Source of the DNA: CAWCDJ01 sp963796485 | GTDB lineage: Bacteria > Acidobacteriota > Terriglobia > Bryobacterales > Bryobacteraceae | DNA: 64,000 nt | Reading direction: 5' to 3' | Assembly (NCBI GenBank): GCA_963796485.1 | Contig: CAWCLV010000001.1 | Span: 1,302,001-1,366,000, forward strand | Shown: positions 1 through 8,834 of the stretch, piece by piece | How the letters are laid out: each line of letters begins with the position of its first letter | Numbering within the stretch: the first letter of the stretch is position 1 | Translations under genes and position numbers: made by a program | The notes under the pieces: generated by a model | What the model was told of the DNA's origin: nothing | The model's database searches: none | The model's input: the letters and a program-made list of their open reading frames with translations, nothing else

Positions 1-447
1 CACGGGGCCCGCGATGTTCACCACCGTGAACTCGCGCGGCTCCACCACCAGGATCGCCACCCCAGTGATCTTCTTCTCCTGATAGCGGACGTACACCTCC
101 GACGTCTCGCCCTCTCCCTGGCTCATGTACCCCAGAATGCGCGACCACTCCGGGGCACGCAACTGGTTCCGGACTCCATCCACATCGGCCTGCGACCACA
201 TCCCGTCCTTGTTGAACTCGAAGCTGCGGATGTAAATCCCTTGCAGGCCGGCAATCAGCTTCTTGACTTTGGCTTCGTCGGAATCCTTATCGTCCAGGAA
301 CTTCGCGGCGAACTGCAGGGTCGATCCGTTCAACGACAGATCCACCGAATCCGAGGCCTTCGCGGCCAGTTGATCGAAATTGAATTTGAACTGTTGGGCG
401 GCAGCCGAAAGGCCGAGCGCCAGCAGCACGATAGCAGTGCGTTTCAC
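1..447 (-). CDS. DUF4252-like secreted protein (3' end outside window)
   Basis: The frame begins at a GTG at 447 and stays open to the window edge (149 codons), so the C-terminus is missing. It opens with a short Sec signal peptide (MKRTAIVLLALGLSAAA-Q), followed by a soluble domain resembling the DUF4252 family often encoded next to small ECF sigma factors. The GTG overlaps the TGA of the upstream gene (GTGA), so it is translationally coupled as the last visible gene of the sigma-factor operon. The biochemical function of the family is unknown. Family assignment comes from the overall pattern (a repeated 'F.FN.DGMWS' region and the operon position) and is moderate. Confidence 0.6.
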   Translation of the reverse strand, partial: MKRTAIVLLALGLSAAAQQFKFNFDQLAAKASDSVDLSLNGSTLQFAAKFLDDKDSDEAKVKKLIAGLQGIYIRSFEFNKDGMWSQADVDGVRNQLRAPEWSRILGYMSQGEGETSEVYVRYQEKKITGVAILVVEPREFTVVNIAGPV

Positions 448-722
448 GGTCTCACCTGTTTGATCTGCGATTGAATGCGGTTCAGCTTGCCCGCGGTGAT
501 GCGCATCGCTTGCATCACCTGTTGCTTCGCCATGCGGCCTTCGTATTCGCGATAGGCGGTGCCGCCGCCGACCATCACCACGATTGCCGCCGCGGCTGGG
601 ACCCATCTCGGCATGGCAATACTGCGGCGCTTCTGCGCGGCCGCCCGCACCCGCTCCGCAAAGCCTGGTGACGGCTCTTTCCGCCCCAGCGCCTGTTTCA
701 ATTCCTGTTCCAGCCAATCCAT
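444..722 (-). CDS. Small single-pass membrane protein, possible anti-sigma partner
   Basis: This encodes 92 residues: a charged N-terminal segment (MDWLEQELKQALGRKEPSPGF), one hydrophobic helix at about residues 43-58 (VPAAAAIVVMVGGGTAY), and a basic C-terminal tail with heptad-like spacing. The ATG at 722 overlaps the sigma factor stop (TAATG) and its TGA overlaps the next start. Placement directly after an ECF sigma gene and the cytoplasm-membrane-periplasm layout suggest an anti-sigma-like role. No zinc-binding H-x3-C-x2-C motif is seen, so this is inference from context. Confidence 0.55.
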   Translation of the reverse strand: MDWLEQELKQALGRKEPSPGFAERVRAAAQKRRSIAMPRWVPAAAAIVVMVGGGTAYREYEGRMAKQQVMQAMRITAGKLNRIQSQIKQVRP

Positions 723-1243
723 TACGCTTCTCCCACGCCGCGCCGCTCCAGCTTCTCCCGGAGCAGCGCCAGCGAACGCTGCAAATGACTCTTCACGGTT
801 CCCAACGGCATCTCCAGAACGGCGGCGATTTCGGCTGGGTCCAGGTCCTCCTGATATCGCAGGATCATCACCGTCCGCGGCGTCTCGGGCAGCGCCGCCA
901 CCAGCCGCCGCAGCATTCCGCCCAGCATCGGATCGCCCGCGGCAGGCGGCGATGCCGGCTCCGGGACCTGTTCCAGCGCGACCTGCGGATGCCGGCTCCT
1001 GCGCCGCGCCGCGTCGATCGACCTCTGCACCGCCACTTTCTTCAGCCAAAACACCGCGTGTTCTCCAGATTGAATGCTCGCCAGGTTGCGGTAGAGCGCC
1101 AGGAACACTTCCTGCGCCACCTCCTCCGCCAGGTCGCGGTCGTGCAGGAAGTGATAGCAGAAGCTGAACACCATCGACTGGTGCCGCCGCACCAGCGAGT
1201 CGAAATCATACCCGCTGCTTTCCGCGATCTGAATTCCGGTCAC
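722..1243 (-). CDS. ECF RNA polymerase sigma factor
   Basis: A 173-residue sigma-70 family protein of the extracytoplasmic-function type. Region 2 spans about residues 13-78 (Y.FDSLVRRHQSMVFSFCYHF, then 'DLAEEVAQEVFLALY', the typical region 2.2-2.4 pattern), followed by a Pro/Ala linker. Region 4 spans about 110-165 ('LPETPRTVMILRYQEDL', then the helix-turn-helix 'EIAAVLEMPLGTVKSHL'). The ATG at 1243 overlaps the TGA of the upstream gene (ATGA). It should direct transcription of a stress or envelope regulon, probably including this operon. No target promoter motif was identified. Confidence 0.93.
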   Translation of the reverse strand: MTGIQIAESSGYDFDSLVRRHQSMVFSFCYHFLHDRDLAEEVAQEVFLALYRNLASIQSGEHAVFWLKKVAVQRSIDAARRRSRHPQVALEQVPEPASPPAAGDPMLGGMLRRLVAALPETPRTVMILRYQEDLDPAEIAAVLEMPLGTVKSHLQRSLALLREKLERRGVGEA

Positions 1244-2070
1244 TTTTGTTCCGTTGCGAAGGCTACGTTACTCGTCACGTCGGTATGGCGGAAATCCGTG
1301 TTCAGCATCGATACGGAAATCATCCGTTTGTAGAAGAATACCGCCCGGATGTCGAACTCGCCGCCGTAGCTGACCGGAAACCAGACACCGTCCGCGAACT
1401 TCTGATACGTCACTGAAAAACCCAGGCCCTTCAGATTCGTCCCGAGCACCGTCTTCACCACCAGCGGAAGCCCGCGCGCCATTTTGGTCGTCACCAGCAC
1501 CGGCTGGTACTCCGCGGCATCGATCAGCGCCTCGCCCTTCCACATCGAATTGTCGAAATCCTGATGCGGCTTGGGCTCGAACGAGATGCGGTACACCTGG
1601 CGCCCATGGAATTCCTCGTTCCCCACCAGCTTGAAGTTGTACTTCAACTGTTCATGGTAGGTGAGGGGAAACAAACTGTGATCCACGCCGTCGCGGGAAC
1701 TGCGGTTGTCCGTCATGTCCTTCGACATTCCGTCCAGGATCTGGCCGTCGATGTCCGTGCCCTTGTACTCGTAGCCTGGCTTGTCGTAGCTGTGCTCGCG
1801 GCCGTGGTCATCGTATTTCCCTTCGAAATGAACCAGTTTCTTCCCCACGCCGCGCACTTTGGGAGTGACCACGTATTCGCGGTGCTCCTCGCGCGCGATC
1901 CGGCCATTGCCCCGCACCATTTTCAGCAATTGCTTCTGGGTATACACCCAGTTCTGACGCTCTTCGAGCGACCGTGCCTGATTGATCCCGACCCGGGACA
2001 TGATCTCTTCCACTTTCGGTGTCTGTGCCCAGGCGCATCCGGTAAGCAAAGCCGCCAGCAGGAACCTCAT
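1240..2070 (-). CDS. Secreted/lipoprotein of LolA-like outer-membrane lipoprotein-sorting type
   Basis: Starts at the ATG at 2070, preceded by GGAGG six bases upstream; frames extending further upstream lack such a site. The N-terminus MRFLLAALLTGC-AWAQ reads as a signal peptide with a possible lipobox (LTGC), or as a signal peptidase I site after WAQ. The mature part (about 260 residues) is beta-rich with W/Y/F-rich strands ('GKYDDHGREHSYDKPGYEY', 'YRISFEPKP') like LolA/LolB-type or DUF1571-like half-barrels of Acidobacteria. It is the first gene of the sigma operon, so it may be a sensed or co-regulated envelope protein. Exact family is uncertain. Confidence 0.6.
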   Translation of the reverse strand: MRFLLAALLTGCAWAQTPKVEEIMSRVGINQARSLEERQNWVYTQKQLLKMVRGNGRIAREEHREYVVTPKVRGVGKKLVHFEGKYDDHGREHSYDKPGYEYKGTDIDGQILDGMSKDMTDNRSSRDGVDHSLFPLTYHEQLKYNFKLVGNEEFHGRQVYRISFEPKPHQDFDNSMWKGEALIDAAEYQPVLVTTKMARGLPLVVKTVLGTNLKGLGFSVTYQKFADGVWFPVSYGGEFDIRAVFFYKRMISVSMLNTDFRHTDVTSNVAFATEQK

Positions 2071-2147
2071 ACGACCTCCGCTTTCATAAGCTAATACGCC
2101 GCCCGCCCCGCCGGGGATGCATAACGTCCGCGTTATCATGCAATGTA

Positions 2148-4502
2148 ATGCGCAACCTTCTCCTTCCCCTGGGCATCTCCCTGTTTCTGCTCCAGGCCCA
2201 GCCCGCCGAACGGTTCGCCCTGACCATGGACAACATCATGCGGGGCCCGGAACTCGTCGGCTACGAACCCGCCCAGGTCCGTTGGTCGGGCGACAGCCGG
2301 GAAATGTACTTCGAGTGGAAAGAGCACACCCGGAAGGAAACCGACCCCATGGAAACCTGGGTGGTGAACCGCGACGGTTCCGGCCTGCGGGAGCTCTCGG
2401 ATGAAGAAGCGCGCCTGGCGCCGCCGGCGTTCGGCGATACCTCCAAGGACCATCGCCTCACGGTTTACGCCAGCGGGGGCGACCTGTTCCTCTACAATCG
2501 CCAGACCGGCAAGACCGGGCAGATCACCCGGACCACCGATCCCGAGGCCAATCCCCGGTTCCTGCCCGATGGCAAGCGCATCGCCTTTACCCGGGCCAAC
2601 AACCTCTACGTGATGTCGCTCGATGGCGCCGGGCTGGTGCAGATGACCGATATCCGCGCGGCGGGCGCTCCCGCACCAGCCGCCGCAGCGGGTGGTCGTG
2701 GATTCGGCGGGCGCGGCGGTGCTCCGCAGCCCGCGACGCCCACGGGCGAGCCCCAGAAGGGCACGCCGAGCCAGGAATACCTCAAGACGGAACAAAAGGA
2801 GCTCCTCGAGATCATCCGCGAGAAGACCACCCTGCACGATCAGGAGGAGGCGCGCCGCAAGAAGGAGAATCCGCGCAAGCCCTTCACCTTGCAGCCTCGC
2901 CAGAATGTCGCCGGGCTCGAGCTATCGCCCGACGAAAAGTACGTAGTCGCCGCGATCGTTGAATCCGGAACCGCCAGGAACACCGTAATCCCGAACTACA
3001 TCACCGAATCGGCCTACACCGAAGACATTCCCGGCCGTTCGAACGTGGGCGACACCCAGTCGAAATTCCGGCTGGCCATCCTCGACGCGGTCACGGGCGA
3101 CGTGAAATGGGTGGACGCGGGGCAGAAAGACCGCGGCGTTCGCCTCACCCAGCCGGTCTGGAGCGAGGACGGCACAAAGGCGGTCCTGATGGCCCGCGCG
3201 GCTGACAACAAAGACCGCTGGATCCTGGCGCTCGACCCAGCCACCGGCAAGATCCGCGTGCTCGCCAGCGACCACGACAACGCCTGGATCGGCGGCCCCG
3301 GCGCCAACACCCTGGGCTGGATGAAGAGCGGACGCGAGGTGTATTTCCAGTCCGAGCGCACCGGCTGGTCGCATTTGTACGCCGTCTCCTATGAGGGCGG
3401 CGAACCGCGTGCCCTCACCGCCGGCAACTGGGAAGTGCTCAACGTGCGGCAGTCGCAGGACAAGGGGCGTTTCTGGGTGACCGCCACCAAAGACAGCCTC
3501 TACGAGCAGCAGCTTTACGAAATGCCCGGCGACGGCGGACCGCTCACCCGGATCACCACGGCGGCCGGCAGGCATGCCGCCGTCGTCTCGCCCGACGACC
3601 GCTGGATCGCCGACGTCTACTCCTACACCAACAAGCCGCCCGAACTCTACGTGCAGGAAACCCGCGCGCATGCCGACGCGAAGAAGTTGACCGATTCGCC
3701 CGCGCCCGAATTCTGGCAGTACCCCTGGAAAGACGTGCCGATCGTGACCTTCACCGCACGCGACGGCGTGCAGGTGCCGGCCCGCCTGTTCAAGCCCGCG
3801 AATTTCCCGAAGGGCGGCCCCGCCGTCGTCTTCGTCCATGGCTCGGGATACCTCCAGAACGTGGACCGCAAGTGGTCCACCTACTACCACGAGTTCATGT
3901 TCGACCACATCCTGATGGCGCGCGGCTTCCTCGTGATCGACGTGGACTACCGCGGTTCCGCCGGCCACGGCCGCGACTGGCGCACCGCAATTTATGAGCA
4001 CATGGGCGGCAAAGACCTCGATGATATCGTGGATGCCGCCAGGTACATTGTTGCCGAGCACGGTGTGAACCCCAAGCGGATCGGTGTGTATGGCGGGAGC
4101 TACGGCGGCTTCATCACCCTGATGGCCATGTTCACCCAGCCCGACGTTTTCGCGGCGGGCGCAGCCTTACGGCCGGTCTCCGATTGGGCGCTCTACAACC
4201 ACGGCTATACGTCCGACATCCTCAACGTGCCGCAAAGCGACCCCGAGGCGTACAAGCGCTCGTCCCCCATCTATTTCGCCGGGGGATTGAAAGGCGCGCT
4301 GCTGATTTGCCACGGCATGGTGGACACCAACGTGGAGTTCGAGGACACGGTGCGCCTGGTCCAGCGCCTGATCGAACTGCGCAAGCCCAACTGGGACCTC
4401 GCCGTCTACCCCGTCGAGAACCATGGCTTCATCCAGCCCACCAGCTGGGCCGACGAATACAAGCGCATCCTCGCCCTATTCGAGAAGAACCTGGTAGGAT
4501 AG
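2148..4502 (+). CDS. S9 family (prolyl oligopeptidase / DPP4-like) exported peptidase
   Basis: This 784-residue protein has a short signal peptide (MRNLLLPLGISLFLLQAQ), a seven-bladed TolB/DPP4-type beta-propeller over about residues 40-500, and a C-terminal alpha/beta hydrolase domain. The catalytic triad is readable: Ser651 in GGSYGG, Asp726 in HGMVDTN and His759 in ENHGF. It should cleave peptides after proline or alanine in the periplasm or outside. Around residues 172-205 the propeller carries a low-complexity Ala/Pro/Gly/Arg stretch (AAGGRGFGGRGG), probably a surface loop. The last codons and the stop lie inside a dispersed hairpin repeat (4494-4574). No strong ribosome-binding site precedes the ATG. 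Confidence 0.93.
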   Translation: MRNLLLPLGISLFLLQAQPAERFALTMDNIMRGPELVGYEPAQVRWSGDSREMYFEWKEHTRKETDPMETWVVNRDGSGLRELSDEEARLAPPAFGDTSKDHRLTVYASGGDLFLYNRQTGKTGQITRTTDPEANPRFLPDGKRIAFTRANNLYVMSLDGAGLVQMTDIRAAGAPAPAAAAGGRGFGGRGGAPQPATPTGEPQKGTPSQEYLKTEQKELLEIIREKTTLHDQEEARRKKENPRKPFTLQPRQNVAGLELSPDEKYVVAAIVESGTARNTVIPNYITESAYTEDIPGRSNVGDTQSKFRLAILDAVTGDVKWVDAGQKDRGVRLTQPVWSEDGTKAVLMARAADNKDRWILALDPATGKIRVLASDHDNAWIGGPGANTLGWMKSGREVYFQSERTGWSHLYAVSYEGGEPRALTAGNWEVLNVRQSQDKGRFWVTATKDSLYEQQLYEMPGDGGPLTRITTAAGRHAAVVSPDDRWIADVYSYTNKPPELYVQETRAHADAKKLTDSPAPEFWQYPWKDVPIVTFTARDGVQVPARLFKPANFPKGGPAVVFVHGSGYLQNVDRKWSTYYHEFMFDHILMARGFLVIDVDYRGSAGHGRDWRTAIYEHMGGKDLDDIVDAARYIVAEHGVNPKRIGVYGGSYGGFITLMAMFTQPDVFAAGAALRPVSDWALYNHGYTSDILNVPQSDPEAYKRSSPIYFAGGLKGALLICHGMVDTNVEFEDTVRLVQRLIELRKPNWDLAVYPVENHGFIQPTSWADEYKRILALFEKNLVG

Positions 4503-4574
4503 GCCTCCTGGCCTGTCCAGCCGGCCCGGCAAAGCCGGGTCGGCCGCGGGGGCAGGCCAGGTGGCCCTCCCTAC
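4494..4574. repeat. Dispersed GC-rich inverted repeat abutting a stop codon (copy A)
   Basis: Outer arms GTAGGATAGGCCTCCTGGCC and the imperfect complement ending in CCCTCCCTAC enclose an inner hairpin (CCGGCCCGGC-AAA-GCCGGGTCGG). The left arm supplies the last codons and the TAG of the S9 peptidase gene. The same family recurs at 7029, 32313, 35231, 46613 and 61556. It is likely a transcription terminator or REP-like element. Confidence 0.75.
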
Positions 4575-4646
4575 TCAGTAAAACCTTCCTTTTTCGTTCC
4601 GTTACGGGATATACAGCAAGCAGGGGATTGCCGGTACAGTGAAGTA

Positions 4647-5807
4647 TTGACCCGCGCCTACGATCGGAAATACGCTCTCATTCTGCTGGCCGCCGCCGTG
4701 GCCGTCCTGGCGGTCGGGATCCTCTTGCGGCCTGCTGTGCCGACCCCGCGGAAGACGCCCGTCGTCGATCTGGAACGTCTGCAGCAGATGACGGAGGAGC
4801 GCCGCCTCCAGGATCTCAGCGGCTATCTGACCAATGCCGCCGATCGTGTTGCCTCGTCTCTCGTCTTTCTGAATCGCACCGGATCGAGCGGTCTGGTCTG
4901 GGGATCGCGGGATGAGATCCTCACCCCCGCCCCGGCAACGGTGCCCTTCGTCCTCGTCCCCGCGAAGGAGCCGGTCGCTGTCATCCCCGCCTTTCGAGCC
5001 CCCGCGCCGCCGGCAGCCGGCGAATGGGTGCTCGCGATCGCCAAGAACCGCGACCGGCAGCTTGTGTTCGCTCATGGGCTGTATCAGGGGCGCGCGGTTG
5101 CCTCCTGCGGCTCGTTCGCTTACGACGAGGTTCAATCGAGCGCGCCCCTTTCGAATTCGCTCGTCGGCGGTGGGCTCTTCACCCTTCGCGGCCAGCTTCT
5201 CGGGTTCATCGCCACCTGCGACGGCCGGCCCACCGTGATTGCCGGTTCCAGCATCGAGGAGGCCCTGCGAAAGCCGGTAACCCTGAACGACCGGCTCCAG
5301 GCGCAGTACGGCATGCGGGTAGCCGCCTCCGCCGGAGGTGTCCGGGTCGCCGCGGTCTGGAAACTCTCCGCTGCCGATTCGGCCGGCCTGCGCCCGGGCG
5401 ACATCCTCAACACCGTGGACGGCGTCGAGGTCGCGGGCGAAGCCGGCCTGGAGAGCCTTGCTAACGCGCCGGACGACCCTCACGAGATTAAAATCCTCCG
5501 CGGCCGGCGGCGGATGACGGCGGATCTGCGCCCGGCCGACCTGCAAAACGCGCCGGCGGAGACCCCGGCAGGCCTGGCGCTCGCCATGGGGCCCGCCCCC
5601 GGCGCCGTGACGGTCGCTTCCGTTTCCCCGGATAGCTCCGCGCAACGCTCGGGTGTCCTGCCGGGTGACGTGCTGCGCCGGGTTGGATCCGCCGCCGTGG
5701 CCGAGCCCAGGGCCGCCGTGAAGCTGTTGAGCAATCTCAATGGGCGCCCGGTCGTCCTCTCGCTGGTCAGGGAGGGCAAAGAGCTCGAGGTGCTTCTCCA
5801 GCCGTGA
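4647..5807 (+). CDS. Membrane-anchored HtrA-like protein with two PDZ domains, protease site lost
   Basis: 386 residues from a TTG start at 4647. It has a basic N-terminus, one membrane helix (about 9-27), a degenerate trypsin-like domain (about 55-210), and two PDZ domains (about 222-300 and 305-386, with 'SAGLRPGDIL' and 'RSGVLPGDVL'). At the place where HtrA proteins have the histidine (ILTxAHVV) it reads ILTPAPATV (91-99). At the nucleophile (GNSGG) it reads SNSLVGGG (169-176). The protease is therefore probably inactive and the protein a scaffold or sensor. Its TGA overlaps the GTG start of the antiporter gene, coupling the two. Confidence 0.75.
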   Translation: MTRAYDRKYALILLAAAVAVLAVGILLRPAVPTPRKTPVVDLERLQQMTEERRLQDLSGYLTNAADRVASSLVFLNRTGSSGLVWGSRDEILTPAPATVPFVLVPAKEPVAVIPAFRAPAPPAAGEWVLAIAKNRDRQLVFAHGLYQGRAVASCGSFAYDEVQSSAPLSNSLVGGGLFTLRGQLLGFIATCDGRPTVIAGSSIEEALRKPVTLNDRLQAQYGMRVAASAGGVRVAAVWKLSAADSAGLRPGDILNTVDGVEVAGEAGLESLANAPDDPHEIKILRGRRRMTADLRPADLQNAPAETPAGLALAMGPAPGAVTVASVSPDSSAQRSGVLPGDVLRRVGSAAVAEPRAAVKLLSNLNGRPVVLSLVREGKELEVLLQP

Positions 5808-7012
5808 ACGACATCGGATCGCTCGGCGTAATTTTGCTGCTGGCGCTTCTCGCCGGCCATCTGGTCAAGTGGCTGCGCGTGCCCGAAGTCACGGGATACC
5901 TCCTGGCCGGCATCGCCCTCGGCCCCTCTGTAACCGGTTGGGTCAGCCCCGATAACCTCTCGGCCCTGCACGCGTTGAGCGAAGTGGCCCTCGGTCTCAT
6001 CCTCTTCTCCATCGGGACCGTCTTCGAATTCGATCACTTCCGCCGGATCGGGCGGAAGATCGCAACCATCACCGTGGTTGAATCCGCAATGGCGGCGGCG
6101 GCGGTCGCAGCGGCGTTGCGCTATGTGGGAATGGACTGGCCGTCCTCCCTGCTGCTCGGCACCCTGGCCATCGAGACAGCGGCTGCCTCCACTCTCATGG
6201 TCCTGCGCGAATGCAACGCCAAGGGCCCGCTCACGGAAGTGCTCACCGGCGTTTTTGCCCTGGACAACCTGCTCTGCCTGATCGCCTTCAATCTTGCCGT
6301 GGCCGGTATCCGGTTCGCTTCCCACTCCGGCGGATGGAGCGTGTCCTCGGCAATCACGGTCTTGGGCCCGCTGGTCTGGCAACTGGTTGGCTCCGCGGCC
6401 CTCGGTTACATCGCCGGGTTCCTCCTGGCAGCATGGTCCGCCCGCGTGGTGGAGCATGGCGAACGCCTGATTCTGCTCGCCGGATGCGTGCTGTTGTGCG
6501 TCGGCCTCTCGGACCTGCTGCACCTCTCCCCCATGGTGACGAACCTGGCGGTGGGCGCGACGGTCGCCAACCTCTCCGCACGCAGCCGGCGTTTTCTCGA
6601 GAGCCTTTCGAAAACCGACCCCCCGCTCTATGCCATCTTTTTCGTTCTGGCCGGTGCGGATCTGAACCTGTCGCTGCTGCCCTCTCTCGGATTGGCCGGC
6701 GCGGCGTATGTCGCCGCACGGCTGGTTGGCAAAGTCGCCGGATCGTTCCTAGGCGCTGCGGCGGCCGGAGCGGAAAGGCAGGTCCGGCTCCAGCTTCCTA
6801 CCTCCATGTGCGCGCAGGCGGGCCTCGCCATCGGGCTGACGCTCGCCTTGCGGGAGCGCCTCCCGGACCTCGCGCCGCGCGTCACCGCGATCGTGCTGGC
6901 GGCCGTGATCATTTTCGAAATCATCGGCCCCTTCGGCGTCCGCTGGAGCATGATTCGCAGTGGGGAAGCGCAACCCGAAATGGAGCCTGCCGGCGAAGAA
7001 ATTCGGGTCTGA
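5804..7012 (+). CDS. CPA2-type cation:proton antiporter membrane domain
   Basis: 402 residues made almost entirely of hydrophobic segments (about 12 helices), with the N-terminal signature of the monovalent cation:proton antiporter-2 family (LRVPEVTGYLLAGIALGPS) and an unwound helix region near 'LALDNLLCLIAFN'. There is no C-terminal RCK/TrkA-N domain, so this is the short transporter-only form. The GTG start is shared with the TGA of the pseudo-HtrA gene (GTGA), implying one transcript and perhaps regulation of the transporter by the PDZ protein. The exchanged ion (Na+ or K+) cannot be told from sequence. Confidence 0.88.
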   Translation: MNDIGSLGVILLLALLAGHLVKWLRVPEVTGYLLAGIALGPSVTGWVSPDNLSALHALSEVALGLILFSIGTVFEFDHFRRIGRKIATITVVESAMAAAAVAAALRYVGMDWPSSLLLGTLAIETAAASTLMVLRECNAKGPLTEVLTGVFALDNLLCLIAFNLAVAGIRFASHSGGWSVSSAITVLGPLVWQLVGSAALGYIAGFLLAAWSARVVEHGERLILLAGCVLLCVGLSDLLHLSPMVTNLAVGATVANLSARSRRFLESLSKTDPPLYAIFFVLAGADLNLSLLPSLGLAGAAYVAARLVGKVAGSFLGAAAAGAERQVRLQLPTSMCAQAGLAIGLTLALRERLPDLAPRVTAIVLAAVIIFEIIGPFGVRWSMIRSGEAQPEMEPAGEEIRV

Positions 7013-7028
7013 CAGGAAGCTTTCAAAC

Positions 7029-7054
7029 CGGGCAGGCCGGGAGGCCTGCCCTAC
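7029..7054. repeat. Dispersed hairpin repeat, single unit (copy B)
   Basis: The perfect stem GGCAGGCC / GGCCTGCC with a GGGA loop lies at 7031-7050, followed by CTAC, in the 46 bp between the convergent antiporter and esterase genes. It is identical in core to the right-hand units at 46672 and 61620. Likely bidirectional terminator. Confidence 0.75.
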
Positions 7055-7058
7055 TTGA

Positions 7059-8720
7059 CTAATAGCGCCAGCTCTTTACGTCCGACCCCTGCGGCGCGGT
7101 CTTCAGCATCCACTCCTGAGCCTCGGGCATGATCCGCTGCAGCAGCGTCCGGTTGGCCACGCCGAGGGGCAGGGAACCGCCGCCGGTGTAACCATGCCCA
7201 AAGCCCACCCCGTAGTCGAACGACCCGGCGTAATACGGCCCGTTGCCGGGATACTTCGTGCCTTCGAGAAATGTCTCCGTAAGCTTCACGGCGCGATCCA
7301 GGTAATAGTTATCGCCCGTCCCCACCGCGAAGCGCAGCTTGCCGGTTAATTTCGGCCCGAGCGTCTTCCAGTCGCGCTGCATGATCGCGTCCAGGTCGTA
7401 ATGCTCCCTCCAGTATTCCGCCACTTTGTGATCGATCGCGCCGGTCTTCGGGTCCAGAATCATTTGCGGGTATCCGTCCGCGCCCACCGGGCTGTATACC
7501 GCCTGCCAGACGTCGAACTGCTCGGCGGAGCGCCCTTTCGTCCCGAGAACGCGCTCATAGCGAATGGCATCCTCCATGTCGGAGAGAATTTTGCCGTCCG
7601 GCGTGCGCTCCATCGGGATCGGCACTTTCTTCCAGTCGCTCTTCGCGTAAAATGCGTTGTCGTCCTGGTAGAGGTCGATCAGCGAATACGCCCGGAAGTC
7701 GATGGGGTCGGGGCAGAAAACCCATGCGCCGTTGAAGAAATCGGGGTGCAGCACCTGTAACGCGAGTGTGCGCCACCCGCCTGTCGAGCCGCCGTAAAGC
7801 ATGCGCGCCCAGGGCTGCCCGACGGCCCGGAAGTTCTGCTCCACGTAGGGGTAGAGTTCCTCGAGCAACGCGTCCCCATACGGCCCCGCGTTCGCCGAAT
7901 TCACCGCGTAAGAATCGTCGTAATACGGGTTCGCATCCTGCGTGAGCACCACCAGCATATGCGGCAGCCGGCCGCTCGACCAGTCCTGGTAGAGCTTGTA
8001 GGCATACTCGGCCCCCATCGACGCCCTGGCAGGCGGCGGTTCTGTGCGGAAGCCCTCGAAGGTGGGGGAAAAGTGCCCCTGGTTGTACAGCACCGGGTAG
8101 CGCGCCTCCGGATGCTGGTCGAACCCTTCCGGCAGCAGCACGACCGCGCCCAAATACATCGGGCGCCCCCAAAACGCGCTGAGCAGTTTGCTTTCGATCT
8201 TCACGTGCCGGATGTATTTCGTGTCCTTCGGCGAGGTTACCGGCGGAATCGCTTTGGTGAGTTCGATCCGCACCGGCGCATCGGCCGCGGGGTCGATCTT
8301 CAGCTTCACCGGTTCGCTGTACAGGTTGCCCGGCTTGCGGTTCCACTGCTGTCCCTCGCCCTGGTCCATCGGGAGCTTGACGGTGTGGCCGTCGGCGCGG
8401 TGAAAGGTCTCGTAACGGTTGAGAACGGCCTGCACGAAATATTCGCCGGCCGGCACATCGGCCAGGTTCTCCAGCGGATACCCGAGGGTCGCGCCGTCGA
8501 TGGTGACGGAGCGCGCCCCCTCCACATCCGCACCGAACATCTGCTGGCTTTGCAGCCCCTCGGAAATCTGAAATCGGGGCTCCCGCTCGTTGCGATTGGC
8601 CAGGATCAGGACCACGCGGCCATCCGCCGCCTGCGGCCAGGAGATATCAAACCGAAGATGCGGCTGGGAAGGCGCGGAAGCCGCTACGGCGGCAAGCGCC
8701 GCCAGAGCGATAAGGCGCAT
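7059..8720 (-). CDS. Exported esterase (PF00756-like alpha/beta hydrolase)
   Basis: The chosen start is the ATG at 8720 because it opens a clean signal peptide (MRLIALAALAAVAASA-PSQ); the frame extends further upstream without one. About 553 residues. An N-terminal beta domain of roughly 170 residues precedes an esterase D-like hydrolase domain: 'GAVVLLPEGFD', 'RYPVLYNQGHF', and the nucleophile elbow GGSTGG near the middle. The frame ends 5 bp from a hairpin repeat. It may release acyl groups from plant or microbial polysaccharides, but substrate is not predictable. It is transcribed divergently from the aminotransferase gene at 8835. Confidence 0.82.
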   Translation of the reverse strand: MRLIALAALAAVAASAPSQPHLRFDISWPQAADGRVVLILANRNEREPRFQISEGLQSQQMFGADVEGARSVTIDGATLGYPLENLADVPAGEYFVQAVLNRYETFHRADGHTVKLPMDQGEGQQWNRKPGNLYSEPVKLKIDPAADAPVRIELTKAIPPVTSPKDTKYIRHVKIESKLLSAFWGRPMYLGAVVLLPEGFDQHPEARYPVLYNQGHFSPTFEGFRTEPPPARASMGAEYAYKLYQDWSSGRLPHMLVVLTQDANPYYDDSYAVNSANAGPYGDALLEELYPYVEQNFRAVGQPWARMLYGGSTGGWRTLALQVLHPDFFNGAWVFCPDPIDFRAYSLIDLYQDDNAFYAKSDWKKVPIPMERTPDGKILSDMEDAIRYERVLGTKGRSAEQFDVWQAVYSPVGADGYPQMILDPKTGAIDHKVAEYWREHYDLDAIMQRDWKTLGPKLTGKLRFAVGTGDNYYLDRAVKLTETFLEGTKYPGNGPYYAGSFDYGVGFGHGYTGGGSLPLGVANRTLLQRIMPEAQEWMLKTAPQGSDVKSWRY

Positions 8721-8834
8721 ATCTGTTAGTCTACCGCCGGTTCGTTTCACCCCCGCGCGAAAAGCGAATGTTTTCAATCGACAGCAGGTCCCGAAACTGG
8801 TAATCTACTTCCGCTGACAGCACGAGGGGAGCTT

